Source: Isoetes taiwanensis (lineage: Eukaryota > Streptophyta > Lycopodiopsida > Isoetales > Isoetaceae). From it: 64,000 bases of DNA. The stretch lies in NCBI GenBank assembly GCA_021234155.1, contig JAJEKV010000021.1, positions 16,257,563 to 16,321,562 on the forward strand. The letters run 5' to 3'. The notes under the pieces are model-generated. The model ran no database searches. It was not told the DNA's origin and worked only from the letters and a program-made list of their open reading frames with translations. The translations under genes and the position numbers were made by a program. The number at the start of each line of letters is the position of its first letter. Position 1 is the first letter of the stretch. Below are positions 1 through 11,986 of this stretch, in pieces.

Positions 1-16
1 GTGCGTTTTACTAATT

Positions 17-891
17 GTGATCAATGTCCTGCACAGGGTATTTTGGCTCATAAAGTTAGGTGAGGTGTGCAGGGAAGTGACATATGACTGTTACACCTTG
101 AAGGGCACAAAAAACATTCATACCATCAGGCCAATCTGCCAAAACAGACCTACCATGGTGGCCCACAGACCTCTATCTTGCTTTTGTACTAGCTGCTGGA
201 TGGGATTATGGAATAGGTGCAAGCATGTAAAGAGATTGAAACGTTATACATATTCTGAATTGAAGCCTGAGATAATGCAGGAGGATACACCAGTCACTCA
301 TGTGCAATATGAAGGAGATAACCAGTGGAAAGCAGAACTTGTACAAGTTGGAGACAATTTTGACATTAATGCAGAAGCCAACAATGCAGAGAATGTTGAT
401 TCTGGATTGTAAAATGCACAGAAGCCAAGCACATGGTAGAAATAGCATTCAAGGATCAGTGGGGATCAAAATTCAGTAGACAAGAGGTCATTCTAACCGG
501 CAAGTTCTACAAGTATATTGGCGAAGGTAGATACGAGTTGTTAAGCCATATGCCAGATGTGAATTGCTATTCACATCTCGTAATATCTGCAAACGTAGAG
601 TTACTTGGTGATTTAGGTGAAGATAATGTGTACCATTTACCTCTAGCAGCACATGAGCATATCATGGATTCCTTGCCACCACCAGATTCTGAGACATTAG
701 CCCTTGGCAGTTTCAAGACAAGCAAGAAGACACTTGAAAGAAGAGAGGACATTCTAAATGCTGTGCGGAAGAAGGTAGTAGCTAGAAAAAAGGTAGTTGG
801 AAAGAAGAAGGTTGGGAAGAAGAAGGCAGTTGCAGTGAAGTCTAAGACAGTTGCAAGGAATTCCAAATCCAAAAGTAGTTCAGGTTTGTAG
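17..891 (+). pseudogene. 3' part of an unrecognised Cys-rich, Lys-tailed protein, frame-broken
   Basis: Two open stretches in different frames follow each other. The first runs in from the left edge of the window and ends at 412. It has a small Cys cluster (CFCTSC, then WNRCKH) followed by YSELKPE. The second (433-891) contains a compact domain with GKFYKYIGEGRYELL, then an alternating Lys/Val tail typical of a basic C-terminus. The frame changes between about 405 and 430 and no intron of workable size is visible, so I read this as one gene with a frameshift and stop. The 5' end lies outside the window. I do not recognise the family. It could be cargo or an accessory ORF of the LTR-like block that starts at 1010, because it sits directly upstream of that block's polypurine run. 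The amino-acid patterning suggests former coding; no function is claimed. Confidence 0.4.
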
Positions 892-1002
892 TGATCGTGT
901 TGTGATTTCTGGCTTTTCAATTTCTTGTAATTCATTCATATTATTTTGGCAGGCAAATGCAGATGATTGTTTCACAGGTGAAGTTGGCCACAGATTGTTT
1001 TA

Positions 1003-1451
1003 GGGGGAGTGTTAGACTATTGATTCTATATGTGTGACATGTACATGCATGTACATGTACTTGTACAGTTGCTGCCTATTTATTCTGTAACATATCATTT
1101 TATTGAGAAGTTTGGCATGCCATTCAAAGCTTGAATCTTTACTCAGCTTTCTGCTTAGACTAGAAGGTCTATATGGTTTACAAAATAGTGCAGGTGACAT
1201 CTGTTATGGTGTGTTGAAGTCTAGGATTTTGGCCAAATGGAATGCACAATTCTGTTAGAGCCTGTAGAAATAACAACGAGGTTTTTTTATTAGCATGCAT
1301 AGCCTGATCACATAAGATCCAGCCAGGCTTGTACAAAATGTGTTGGAGATTCTGTGAACCTATGTTGTTGAACGGTGCTGGTTCGAATATGAGGACATTT
1401 TGGTTCATGTTCTAATGATCTGAGAGTGTAGGTCACCAGAGGAATTTAACA
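1003..1451 (+). repeat. LTR-like block preceded by a polypurine tract
   Basis: A purine run (GGGGGAG, 1003-1009) is immediately followed by TGTTAG at 1010. A matching TAACA ends at 1451, giving a 442-bp block with 5-bp inverted ends of the kind found on Copia-type LTRs. A perfect 22-bp palindrome lies at 1037-1058. No second copy of the block is present in the window, so the LTR reading is tentative. Confidence 0.35.
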
Positions 1452-2690
1452 TAGGGTTGAATTTACAGAAGATCTAGTATGTCTGAAGTTGGACGTTTTA
1501 AGCATATGCCAGAAGTATTAGAATGGTTAAGGTAATGGTAGTTAATAATTGTGGGTCAAATAAAAATCCAAAATGTAATATCTGCTTCAAAAGGAAATTT
1601 TCACAGGAGTGCCGCCTAAAATATCTAATAGAAGTAGTTTATAATTCATACAGTAAGTTCACAATTGGTCTCATCGTTCGGAAGCATGCCTGGGCTCTCG
1701 GAGCAGATCTAAGGAGGCTACAGTAACTATTTCGATTCCAAATGAACAGTATTTCGTTCATTAAGCTTGCTCTACAGTAGTTTGCGAAAACCATTTAATA
1801 TATTTGCATATTGAATACCTTGCCGGAACTGGAAATTTGAATATTTCGCACCACAAACCTATGCACTTTATTTATTTCAAAGTTAACGTAGTTAAAAAAC
1901 TTGGCTCATGAAGTTCCTTGTACTCTTAGTCTTTGATTTCTTGCCAACTTAGTCTTTAAAACATTACGACGTCGTTATTATCGTACAATTTTCTTTCTTT
2001 GTAGGCCTGCAAAGTTGTTGAATCAAATTATGCTAAGGAACAAAGTGTTAGCGGCCCTAAAGCGTTCAAAATTTAAACCAAGAATGCCATACATACAAGG
2101 GAATCAACCCAAGGGAAGGGAAAGGTAGTCATGCACGAGAATCTATTTATGTTCAATATCTTAGTTCTCACTAACAAGACCAGAATGGCCACTATTTTTA
2201 TTACTAGACATTAAGTGTTTATCTCGCTAGTCGCTAATATCCAGTACAACCCATGAATGTTCAAGTGGGTTTAAGTTGTAAAGTACTGCTACATGTTTTG
2301 TTTAACAACATTATCAAAGCTTGCAGGAATAGATTTATGGCAAACAAAATATGCTAACTGGAAATGTTGCTATTTTGTACATAAACAAGTATTTGTATGG
2401 GGGGGTGGATATATTTACCGCTGAGAAAAATGCATGTATAAGCATACAGATCATACAAATCTGCAGGTCATGCCTTGCTCATCTTTAACCAGTGAACCAA
2501 GCATAATAAAGAACATAGTTTATAGCCAAAGGGAACTTATTTCCCTGCCAAAAAAGACAACAGCATTATTTTGCACTTTCAACACTTATCTATCAGACTG
2601 CTTTCAAAATCCAAAATTTGATTGAACCAAATATGATGGCATATTAGTCAAATGACCAACTAGGTCAAAACAAGGCATTTCTTGCACTAA
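1452..2690. other. AT-rich intergenic sequence
   Basis: About 1.2 kb in which I see no convincing gene. The short open frames (for example near 1523 and 2434) have no family signature and no splice-supported extension. Confidence 0.5.
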
Positions 2691-2859
2691 CAAGTGTATT
2701 ATAGAGCACTATAAACATCAGAGCAGCAAAATTGGATGGATTTACAAAGGTAATATGCTGATTTCTTTACAGCAGTGACATTTCTCAGCCTAAAGATACC
2801 TGCACTAGCATACTTTAACTGAGGAAAATTAACAGCCGATGTTCTTTGTAAATTCATGT

Positions 2860-3160
2860 CCCCATCTTCATCTGATTCCGTATCAGATTCATTTGCAGGC
2901 AAATGTGGACTGCCACCACGGACGGGACATTGAATTTCATCAGCTGTAGCAGAAGGCACGATAGGGTCCGGAACATGCAAGGGTGAACTGCCACCACCGG
3001 ATGGGAGATTGAATTTCATCGGTACTAGCGAGAAGGCATGATCTGATGTTGCGGATCATGCAAAGGTGAACTGTGACCATGGAAGGGAGATTGAATTTCA
3101 TCGGCTGCCGCAAACATCGAGAAAGGTAAGATAGGGTCCGTACCATGTAAAAGTGAACTT
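2860..3160 (-). repeat. Imperfect tandem repeat of about 80 bp, three to four units
   Basis: Read on the minus strand, units starting GATGAAATTCAATC recur at 3102, 3020 and 2941, spaced 82 and 79 bp apart. A diverged partial unit lies at 3103-3160. In some frames the units encode a DEIQSP-type peptide, but the spacing is not a multiple of three, so the units do not keep one reading frame. The block lies just downstream of the RING-H2 gene and could be its 3' flank or a decayed coding repeat. Confidence 0.6.
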
Positions 3161-3270
3161 TTCGGTAAAGTTGTGAATTGAAGCATGAAAATTTGTAAAG
3201 CCAATAGGATTACGGTTAGGTGCATGGCCAATCAGCTACCTGGGTTGGAAACCATAACTTCTTTATTTGG

Positions 3271-5456
3271 CTAGAGTTCCAAGACTCTGCTTGATTCGAG
3301 CAACCTGTACCTGCCATTCACAATAGTTTTAAATTACATGCTAATGTACTAGAAGTTTTGAAATAAAACATCAATGTGTTCTCTACTAACCCATCTTGTA
3401 TTTTTGGGTGCTTGCGGCAAACAATTGTTGTTGCGTCCGAAGTCTTCTTCATGCTAGCAGGAGCAGTTGGTTGAGAGTCCATAGGTTTTTCAGTGTTTGT
3501 AGCTTTCTTTTTCCTCTGATTAACCCTTAGCTTCTTTACCTTTCTTTGCTTCTGTCTTGTAGCAGGTGCATCAGAAATATTTGGAGGTCTGAAGCGTTTT
3601 GGTACGCCCTTTCTTCCAACTTTCACATGTGGTGGAGCTTGATCAGGTGGTTTCTGCTCCGTTGGAGCTTCATCAAGTGGTTCTTGCTCTATTGGAGCTT
3701 CATCGGGTGGAACTTCCTCGACCCCTATAATTTCTTCTCCTGCAATTTATCTTAGTCTGATACCACTAGTCTGCATAGTGAAATTTTAGGGGAAGGCAGC
3801 TTACCTATTTGAGTAACTTTAGCTTCTAGACCTCTCGTATTATCTTCCACATCTGCTTAATATGCCTTAGTACAAATGCAAAAAAATACCAAGCTAAATA
3901 CTAAACACTTACTCAAACCTCGCTGCTCCAAATCAGCGTCTTCGTTTTCAGCAAATCCCTCGTTCTCTCCTTGTGATTTCTTCAACCGTTTGTGTTGTTT
4001 TTCTTTTCCTGCATACTTTCAATTAAATAATCCAGCTATTGAACATATATGAAATATTAAACTAACCTTTCAAAGGGCTTGTCATGGATCGAGTTTGTGG
4101 ACGTCTCTTTACTGGTAATTTCTGAGGAGATTCAACAACTTCATCGTTAATATGACTACATGTACCTTTAGTGGCCACAGTCTCAGTATCTTCTTCATCC
4201 TCCACGTTAGGTACAAAATTTATGTAACCCAGCTCCGAATACAAGTCTGTTGGCAGCTCTAGGTTGCAAACATTACATTGCAAGTTCTGCATGCACTTCT
4301 GGAAGCACCATAAGTGGAATTTGTGTCCACATTGGAGCTGTACATGCATGGCAAAATTGATACTAAATGCCATGCCACAAACTACACATCCACTTGTATC
4401 GTCAACAACGGTCCAATTTCCAGGAGAAGGCCTGATCAATGTGGTGGTAAGGAATGAAGACCTCAAATGTTGCAGGTTTGCTAGTTTGATTTTCAGATCA
4501 TCTTGCTTTTCCTGCTTATAAGTAATTAATGCACTTAGCCGTCTTATCTGTGCTTCTATATCTGGCCGAATGTCTGCCTCCTGTTTTTTCTTCAAAATGG
4601 TGAGCAGGGAAAGACCTAGTGCACATTCTTCATCAGATTTTTGCTTCAAAGCTGCATCTTCATCTGGGCAAATCTCTTTCAAGCTTTGTAGATCGTTCTT
4701 AATTTCCCGTATATCTAATGAAATTGATGTAGCTGCAAGGTCATACCCTTGCAAAATTCGATTCACACTGACCAATTCAGTTTGCTTTTCTTTGAGTTCA
4801 AGCTCTAATAAAGCAAGCGCATCATTCAGGACATTTAAGTCTGCCTCTAAAGATGAAATAGCGAAAGCAACATTCTTCAAATTTATTTCTTCCATATCAG
4901 TTTTTTTTTTGGTATTTCTCTGCGAAAGCTGCATTCTATTCCATGCAAATCTAGCCCAATTCACTATAAATTTAGCAGGATGAGCAAGTGCTATTGGAGT
5001 ATACTGCCATGCAAAAGCTCTAGCAAAGACTGTCCTAGCTTCCTTATTTTTTAAGCCTTTCTGATAAACCTTGTGTACCAAATCATGCAAATCATCTGCA
5101 AATTCTGGCCTCACCTGGTGGAGCTTGATCTTATTGTCTTTCACTTCACGATTCCACACACTAAGAAAATCAGATGTGGGGCAATCAGCCCAAGTTAAAG
5201 TTTCTGGATCTCTGCCTTCATTTGGAAGCAATCTGTAAACCTGAAATTCCTCAATAGTGCTTGCAAACCTCATTTCGACCTACAAAAAGAAGCATGCATG
5301 AGCCGTATAAAGGCAAAAAAATGCAAAAAAGATTAAAGGAAACAAGACAGCTTTAGGGTCTACCTTTTTGGGCATCCAAAATGCAGTTGTTTGATCCACA
5401 GAAATGCAACTAGGGTTTCCAAAAGATGCCGGAATCATAGCCATCGGGTGAATCAT
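3271..5456 (-). CDS. RING-H2 finger and coiled-coil protein, six-exon model
   Basis: I assembled the exons from splice signals: 5456-5364, 5279-4067, 4008-3913, 3852-3805, 3739-3391 and 3304-3271. All five junctions use GT/AG and all phases agree, giving 610 residues. The last exon is the least certain. The protein has an N-terminal region rich in aromatic residues (about 1-150), a long coiled coil (about 160-300) and a RING-H2 finger (about 329-369). The finger has the spacing C-x2-C-x15-C-x-H-x2-H-x2-C-x9-C-x2-C and includes the motif QCGHKFHLWC. The tail is charged, with PDEAP/EQ repeats and a Lys/Arg-rich segment that may act as a nuclear signal. RING-H2 proteins are usually E3 ubiquitin ligases; substrate and location cannot be read here. 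No stop or frameshift interrupts the model. It could instead be a protein of a mobile element, since the neighbourhood is almost all transposon-derived. Confidence 0.6.
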
Positions 5457-5870
5457 GTCGAAGTACGTCTTACTAGCTACTGATCGATGTAGCTACTGAT
5501 CGATTTAGCTAGGGTCGTAGGCAGCAGAAGCGGCCTGCTGCACAAAGAACGTGAAGGGCATGACGGGGGAACCTAAAATAAAAAAGTATTCAAAAAAAAA
5601 GTTGTAAAGGGTGCTTAGGGGGTGCTTGCCCAGCGCAAAACTGTCCCCCAGCTACACGCTTTCACCCCATGGCCATAATAAGAATGCTGACAAATTGTAC
5701 AAATATACATCATGAAATATATACACGTTAAGTGAATGTCCGAGGACATAGCTGGGCCTGTATATCCATGACCTCTTGAAGATATTATCCTAGCGACTAT
5801 ACTGAAGACATGTTCACTATCATATGTAGCGACTAGTCGAGCCTGACCAACTCAGCATAACGTGTCTGAA
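5457..5870 (-). promoter_or_regulatory. Upstream region of the RING-H2 gene
   Basis: About 400 bp with no ORF. A 15-bp direct repeat (TAGCTACTGATCGAT) occurs twice, at 5474-5488 and 5490-5504, about 20-50 bp upstream of the proposed start codon. No clear TATA box was identified, so assignment as promoter or 5' UTR is positional only. Confidence 0.25.
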
Positions 5871-7580
5871 TTTGATCATATACCGGACATCTCTGATGAT
5901 ATTCATCTTCAATGGCTCCCACTTGGCAGCATTAACAAAGCCTGTCTGGCCAGCACCCCAATCCATCTGCTTGTCTCAATTCGAAGATGGTGTGCACCTG
6001 TATGAATCGAGGCAATGAGTTTGCACTTTTTCATATGCAAAAAGGTATATAAGTAGCATTACGGGCCCGTTCCAGCATGTGGGATAGATATGATGCTGAT
6101 AATGTGTTGTCTTGGCCTGTTCAAGGGCGTTGATATCCCAAAACTTGCCGAGATAATAAGTGTCGAGGTACTGCCTCAAAGCTATGGTCATTCGCTTCTA
6201 TTTGCATATATATACACCTGTGCCGGATAGCCACTGAGCTCTCTTTTTCTTCCAGCAGGCCTTGAGGTGCTGCAGCCCCATTGCCATGGTGTAAGCCAGG
6301 CTGGGGAAATGAGCATCATCTTTCTGAAAGTAGACGATGTGGCGACAATTAAGGGTTGCTCTTTGAAGATGCAAGAAACTTGTCTCCTGCAGCAGAATTT
6401 GATATGGAACCATAGATTTCACTCCCCGTGCTCAACTTAAGAAGGCTTTCTGCACCTCCTTCAAGTCATTCTACATATCAAAGGACTCAATCGAGCCCAG
6501 ACTTCGACCCCGTATAGAAGAACTGGCTCAGCCAAGATCCTATATAGGTGCAACTGATGGGAAAAAATATACAGCTCTGCTTTGTGATTGTTAGCATTGC
6601 ATGCAGTGCTTTCCAGCCCCTGTCAGTTGTCGGATAGAAGTGCACCAATATATTATTATAGAAGAAAACTCCAGTCCCATTGTAGATGGGTGTCACCCCC
6701 ACATTTTGCCCCCAGTAAGTGAATGAGGGAGGCCTTGGCTGATGTGGGGATAGGGCCATCTTAGTCTTGGCCAGATTGATGCGCATGTCAATGACCTGGC
6801 AGAGTGTGCCCAGGGCATCCAGATGGCACTGCATATCCTTTAAATCTAAGCTAGAAGGCCTACATCATCATCATATATTAACCGCCTGGTGATCTAGTGC
6901 AAACATTGAGTTCCACTGCCCCCATTGTCAGCAAGCCAGCTTTCAACTGATTAATGTCAAGCCCCAACAGTATTGGAGAGAGAGGGCATTCCTGGCAGAC
7001 CCCAATGCTGTTGTCGAATGGTTGGCCTGATGGGTTGCAATCGGCCTGAGCATGTCACATATAGCCTATACATTGCATCCTCCAGATCCACATGGACCTC
7101 CAACAGTTGCAATGTTCCCGAGGCACAGTGTCAAAAGCCTTGACAAAGTCAACGAAGCAATAATACAGGTCTTGACAGCAGTTCCTGCTATCTTCAATCA
7201 AAGTCCGCAGCAAATATATGAACAATGGTTGAGTGTCAGGGCCTGAATCCTGCCTGCATGAGGACTCGCACCTCTGCTGCCTCTGCCTAGCATGTCAACT
7301 GCTACTCGAGAATGATGGCTATAATTTTGCAAACATCGAATTGACCACGATTGTTTGGTAACTGTGCGGGTCACGTGCCTTGTAGACGGGAACAACCCTG
7401 CTAGTGGTCCACTGTGGGGAGAAAATATTCCTGTAATGCCCTAAACAACACAGTTAGGACCCTGCCCATTGAGCAACTCTGATTGCATACCATCCAAGTC
7501 TATTGCTTTCCCATTGGCAAGACATTGCAAGCCCTAGACGACATCTGCCCAAGTGATTTTCATCACCGAGCCTTCTTGCG
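5870..7580 (-). pseudogene. L1-like LINE ORF2 relic (reverse transcriptase)
   Basis: The minus strand carries reverse transcriptase blocks in the correct order, spread over several frames. GKAIDLDGMQSE lies near 7500 and CFVDFVKAFDTVPRE near 7131-7170. GVCQECPLSPILLGLDI lies near 6970-7015 and MRINLAKTKMA near 6780. The C-terminal block includes VPYQILLQETSFL near 6400. Many stops and frameshifts separate the blocks. The same signatures recur at 21.7 kb, 45.6 kb and 62.5 kb, so this is one dispersed family, called LINE-A here. No YADD box could be read. Non-functional. Confidence 0.8.
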
Positions 7581-7739
7581 GGGGGTATTGCTACTCATAT
7601 GCCCTGAGGATCGTAGAGCTACTACATGTATTGCCCCAACTGCTTGGAAGTAATGTTTCCTGCAGGATGTACTGGCTTTCTGAGCACCCTTCTCCAGAAG
7701 GTCCTAGCATGACGGTCTAGGAGGTAAAACATTTCCCTT

Positions 7740-8560
7740 TGATGCCCCATGATGTATCTGGCTTCCTTAGCCTTGAGAAAAGTGTAGTACTATATGGCCA
7801 CGTGTGGGCAAAAAGCGAGATCTATAACCTGGCGGAGCCAGCGTTTGAGCTCCTTACACTCAACATCAAACCACTAGTTATGTGGAAAGATTGTGGTCCC
7901 CGAAATTCGTCCAGCACAGCTTCTCTCAAAGCACCTTTCTATAGTGGTGCTGAGTCTGTCAAACAACTAGCCCATCTATGAGCCATCCATGGTGGGATAT
8001 TATAATTTATGACTGCCACAGGCCACACACTATGTGAGGATGATCTAGTCCCCCATTGTCAAACACCATCAATCCCTAATCCAAGCCTAATAGTCTGGGG
8101 GTCTAATGCAAAAACAGGCCACTTCTCTTCTATGTGTTTCTATAGGGCTCCATCTGCAAGAATTCTCATTTTTCCATCAGTACTACTATGCCATGCGTGA
8201 TAATCCATGAAATCCGCTAGTGCTGGCGATCGGAAAATACATCGAAGGCGAGGAATAATAGGCATATGACGTACCACCTTTCTTGCCACCTTAATCTTTC
8301 TATTGTCCTCATAATGCGCTTCATTACATTTTGGACATGATTGATGATTTGCATAATCATTGCGGAACAAGATACAATCATTAATACATGCAAGATATTA
8401 TACTCTAGTCCAAATGAGCGCAATAGCTCCCTAGCCTCCCTCCTAGATTTTGGGAGACAATGCCCATCTGGTAATATTTTGTCAAGCAAACTACAAAAAA
8501 ACCAAGTAAACATATATAGGTGGACTTTTATTGGCATTCAAATGACTTGCCCTTACATAC
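7740..8560 (-). pseudogene. CACTA (En/Spm) transposase relic
   Basis: Minus-strand frames reproduce the conserved core of plant CACTA transposases (the Transposase_21 type). The order is ILPDGHCLPKSRREARELL, then, after a frameshift, the SCPKCNEAHYED zinc-like motif. Next come VVRHMPIIPRL, the aspartate/histidine segment YHAWHSSTDGKMR, FALDPQTIRLGLGIDG and a diverged VWPVAVINYNIPPW. Frameshifts and stops break it. It abuts the LINE-A relic near 7.6-7.7 kb, so one element probably inserted into or truncated the other. Terminal CACTA repeats were not found. Confidence 0.75.
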
Positions 8561-9925
8561 CTGAAAAGTTCAGAGATGCCATTTATTATTGCTCCAACCG
8601 ACTTTATGTTGAAGATTTAGAATAAGCATGCAGGTGGCAAGGCGAGAAATACGAGCATTTGGGTACAATGGCGAGTTGCCTCATCGTGGAGATATGCTGC
8701 TTTTTCCTTACATGAGTTGTCATCGACGTGACTTGCATGCATACCATCATCATTTCCACATCCATTGGTTTCTTTATTTATGGGAAAGAAATATGTGATG
8801 GTATTATGAATGGCTCCCTCACCAATGAAAGCACTTTGTGCACCAGCGGCTTCATCTGAGGGCTACATGAGTGAAAAGACAAAAGGGGATTATAAGTAAC
8901 TATAAATAATAATAACAAAAGAAAATAAAATAGATGTAATGTAGATAATAAAGCAAATTTTATTGTATGTAAGCAAATACTTGGTGGAAGATAGCCAAAC
9001 ATTTACATCTAAGCGAATATAATGTTTAAAAAAATTGTTTACTATAGGAGCCAACTTACACATTCTTCGTCTTGTTCGAAGTCAGATCCTTCATCAAGTT
9101 CGCTTGGTCGAGCTTTACAAAGTCCAAAGCTTGCTTCATGTTGTTGACGAATCCGATAGGAACGACTAGTCTTGCCTTTACATTTGTTGCATCAACAAGC
9201 ACCCCGTTGGAGATAGAATGCTATGCTTGGGTCTCGTCTTGCTCATTTCCTATTTTGTTGACAAGACAAGGACGACGAGGATGATGACTTTGATGAGATT
9301 CCACGTGCAGCAACAGAACAAGAAGAAGAAGATTTTGCTAAGGCACGGCATGGCAAACAAGTGCCCCTCACATTACCACTAGTCTCAGAGCTCGACATTT
9401 TTTTATAATTGTTGAATAATTAATCAAATGAACATGTGGTACACAACTATCTTCATTCTACAAAAGAAATATAGACAATTAATATAGGTGTACAAGCTCC
9501 TCCCTAGCTAACATATATAAGATGCAATTAAGATTTCTCACCTCTGAATCAATTAGACTATGCTCCTTTAGACAATCCACATGGACTCTCTTTCACACTG
9601 AAAAAACTCCCAAAGAAGTTAGTTGATCATGCATAGAAATTTACCTAATTGCATAGAATGATGGTTCAAACTCCATAATGATGATTTGCCTTAATTTTTT
9701 TCTTCAAATATAATTTAAGCTTTTTACCTTTGCCGTAAATATCCAAGTTAACTTGGGGTATTTTCAATTGTCAAAATTCTCCAAATATTTTCAATGCTAA
9801 AATTACTCTAATCTCACTAGGCTAGATTAATCACTAATAAAGTTCCAAATAACCTTAGAATATGGACGAATCTATTGAATAGCCAGGAGTAGGCTGCCTC
9901 AGTATCTTCTGTTACCAGGAGCCTG
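8561..9925. other. AT-rich flank, possibly decayed 5' part of the CACTA element
   Basis: No readable gene. Short minus-strand open stretches near 8780-9000 and 9070-9420 may be remnants of the transposase N-terminal half, but I see no diagnostic motif. Confidence 0.3.
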
Positions 9926-10345
9926 AACTTGCGTATTATAGGGTTGCAGAGGCAGAAGATGATGCCCATTCTGATATGGATGCGGCTTTGCATTTTTTCA
10001 CTGATGTCATGCATGTGAAGGTTGATGGAGTTGTCTCCACTACTAGGGTGGGAGCGGCAAGACCTGATCGTCCTCGCCATCTTTTGGTTCGGTTTCAAGA
10101 CACTCTTAGCCGCTTACATGTTCTTCAGCATGGAAACCATCTCAGAGGGACTAGTTTCTCAGTACAGGAGGACCTCTCCTCTCTTCAATTGTGTAACCGT
10201 AAGGAGGAGCTCTGCAAGGTGAGGGCAGCCTACCTGCAAAAGAAATGGGCAGTGTATAGGGGAGGCGCAGCAATTATTCTAGATCAATGGCCTTCCAATC
10301 CTTGGACTGGCTATGTCTAGATAATTTTAGAAGCATAAAATTACC

Positions 10346-11440
10346 ATTCTAGAATGGGGCTCGCATGAAAACACCAAAAACCTCCCGATAGATAGGCTTC
10401 TCATTCATCTCAGCAGATTTTCTACAATGGTGGATAGTGGGTAGCCGCACACATGCGAACTACCCACGAAAAAATAAAGGGAATGTCCAATTATATAATT
10501 TGGACCCCATAAAATACAATGCTAATAGATGTTTGGCTTGTGTACTGCCGAAAGCTTGTCAATGGATTAAAAACCCCGCCCTTCGGTTTTCGAGGAAAAA
10601 CCCTAGTGATAAGCCTTCGCAAGGGGCTTGGACAAACGTAAAGCGAGAAATCGCTCCCAAAACCCACGAATGGAATGGAGAAGTCGGCCGCTGCCGCCAA
10701 CAACCTGTACCTGCACATCACCAACACTAGAAACAAATGTGACAAAACAAACCTCCCAAAGTGGAGGGGCTGATCACGCGTGTCACGCGACAATAAAACA
10801 AAAACCTCTTCAAATAGAGGGGCTGGTCACGCGTGCCAGGCGACAAATACATTAAACAAACAAGGGGGGAGGGTTCAAAGAAGAAAAGAGAATAAAGTAT
10901 GCTGGAGAGAAGAGGAAGCGCCGATGAGGCGTTAATGCGAATCGCTAGCGCTAATATAGTGATCTCCCAACCCGGAGAAGGCATCGCGCGCGCATGCATG
11001 CATGCAAGACATGCATGCTATTCTAGAATTTCGATCCGATGTCTCGTATCGATGGGATTCTAGAATGGGGCTCGCATGAAAACACCAAAAACCTCCCGAA
11101 TAGAAGAGAACTTCCTTATCAGACGGGATCGAGGACGAAGGTCAAAGGATTAAGGCTAAGAAGAGGCAAGGCCGAGAAAGGACATGCCACAGCATAAAAG
11201 AAACGCCAAATTGGCAACCAAGCAGCGAGAAGCCCCTCCCCTGCATGGGTTCAAAGAAGAAAAGAGAATAAGGTACTGCTGAGAGAGAAGAGGAAGCGCC
11301 GATGAGACGTTAATGCAGAACTGCGCCTAATATAGTGATCTCCCAACCAGAGAAGGCATGCGCCGCATGCATGCATGCAAGACATGCATGCTCGCCCCAT
11401 TCTAGAATTTCGATCCGATGTCTCGGATCGATGGGACTAG
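10346..11440 (+). mobile_element. Two head-to-tail Helitron-like non-autonomous units
   Basis: Unit 1 starts at 10346 and unit 2 at 11057, both with ATTCTAGAATGGGGCTCGC. The inverse of this end recurs near the 3' end of unit 2 (11387-11408; 20 of 22 bases match the inverse of 10346-10367). It is followed by a hairpin with 8-bp arms (CGATCCGA / TCGGATCG, loop TGTC, 11411-11430) and then ATGGGACTAG (11431-11440). Unit 1 has the same hairpin with one mismatch (11032-11051). A terminal 5' repeat, its subterminal 3' inverse, and a hairpin about 10 nt before CTAG are features of Helitron-like or Helentron elements. No protein is encoded. The block interrupts the 3' UTR of the ORF1-only retroelement. 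Confidence 0.5.
10751..10850 (+). repeat. 53-bp tandem duplication with hairpin potential
   Basis: Two copies start at 10751 and 10804. Each has a CCTC/GAGG mini-hairpin and a TCACGCGTG core. It lies inside the first Helitron-like unit. Confidence 0.6.
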
Positions 11441-11603
11441 CATTAGCATTATCTTCTTCTTGGTAGTCTTTTAATATTTAGTTATTGTGTTTGGTGATGG
11501 GGCCTAGTCCCCAGGTTTTAGATGGGTTGTTGCCCTTGCATGTGCTGTCCCATAACCCGTTGGGTTCCCTGGACGTAAAAATTCATCTTATCTTATCTTA
11601 TCT

Positions 11604-11986
11604 TTACATAAATCGATTCGCAATGTTAGCAATTACCCCATACGAAAACATAGCCACTATTAAGTATTAACTATGATATTGAAAAAAAAAATGTTTACCA
11701 TTGGGAAGGACAAGAAGAAAAGAAGCGGGGGAAAATAGGTTGGGAGGGAGAATCCAACGAACGGCCTGTGTAATTTTCTCAACAAAAAAATGGCGCGATC
11801 AGAACACTTTAAATCTTGAACTTCCGTTCTCGATTGAGCTAAGCTCATTGCCTACTAGTCTCAGCTTCATTTGCCATCATCGGAGTGCGCAACAGTAAGT
11901 ATTCACGAAAAAAGATTTAGAAAGAGAGGAGTTTCTAATTTAGGGCTCTGAAACGGTAACATTTATTATTCTTTGGTTTTTTTCAG
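11604..11986 (+). other. Possible 5' exon or leader of the following gene
   Basis: Includes a consensus-like donor (AACA|gtaagt) near 11893, in front of the acceptor at 11986. An upstream exon ending near 11892 is therefore plausible, but I could not establish a start codon in the right phase. Confidence 0.25.

Larger units (their letters stand above)
9926..11603 (+). mobile_element. ORF1-only L1-type retroelement, interrupted
   Basis: The open frame ending at 10320 matches the C-terminal domain of L1-type ORF1 proteins (RNA-binding chaperones): HLLVRFQDTLSRLHVL, then SFSVQEDL and a basic RKEELCKVRAAYLQKKW segment. No reverse transcriptase follows. After an inserted block (10346-11440) the 3' UTR resumes and ends with GGACGTAAAAATTCATC and a short (TTATC)n tail at about 11574-11603. 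A second element with the same layout lies at 41.9-42.6 kb, without the insertion. Both look like 'half-LINE' derivatives that depend on another element's reverse transcriptase. The 5' end is truncated or unreadable. Confidence 0.6.

Noticed and set aside
1523-1726. 67-codon ORF with a CNIC motif
   Set aside because: Too short, no homologous pattern, flanked by non-coding AT-rich sequence.
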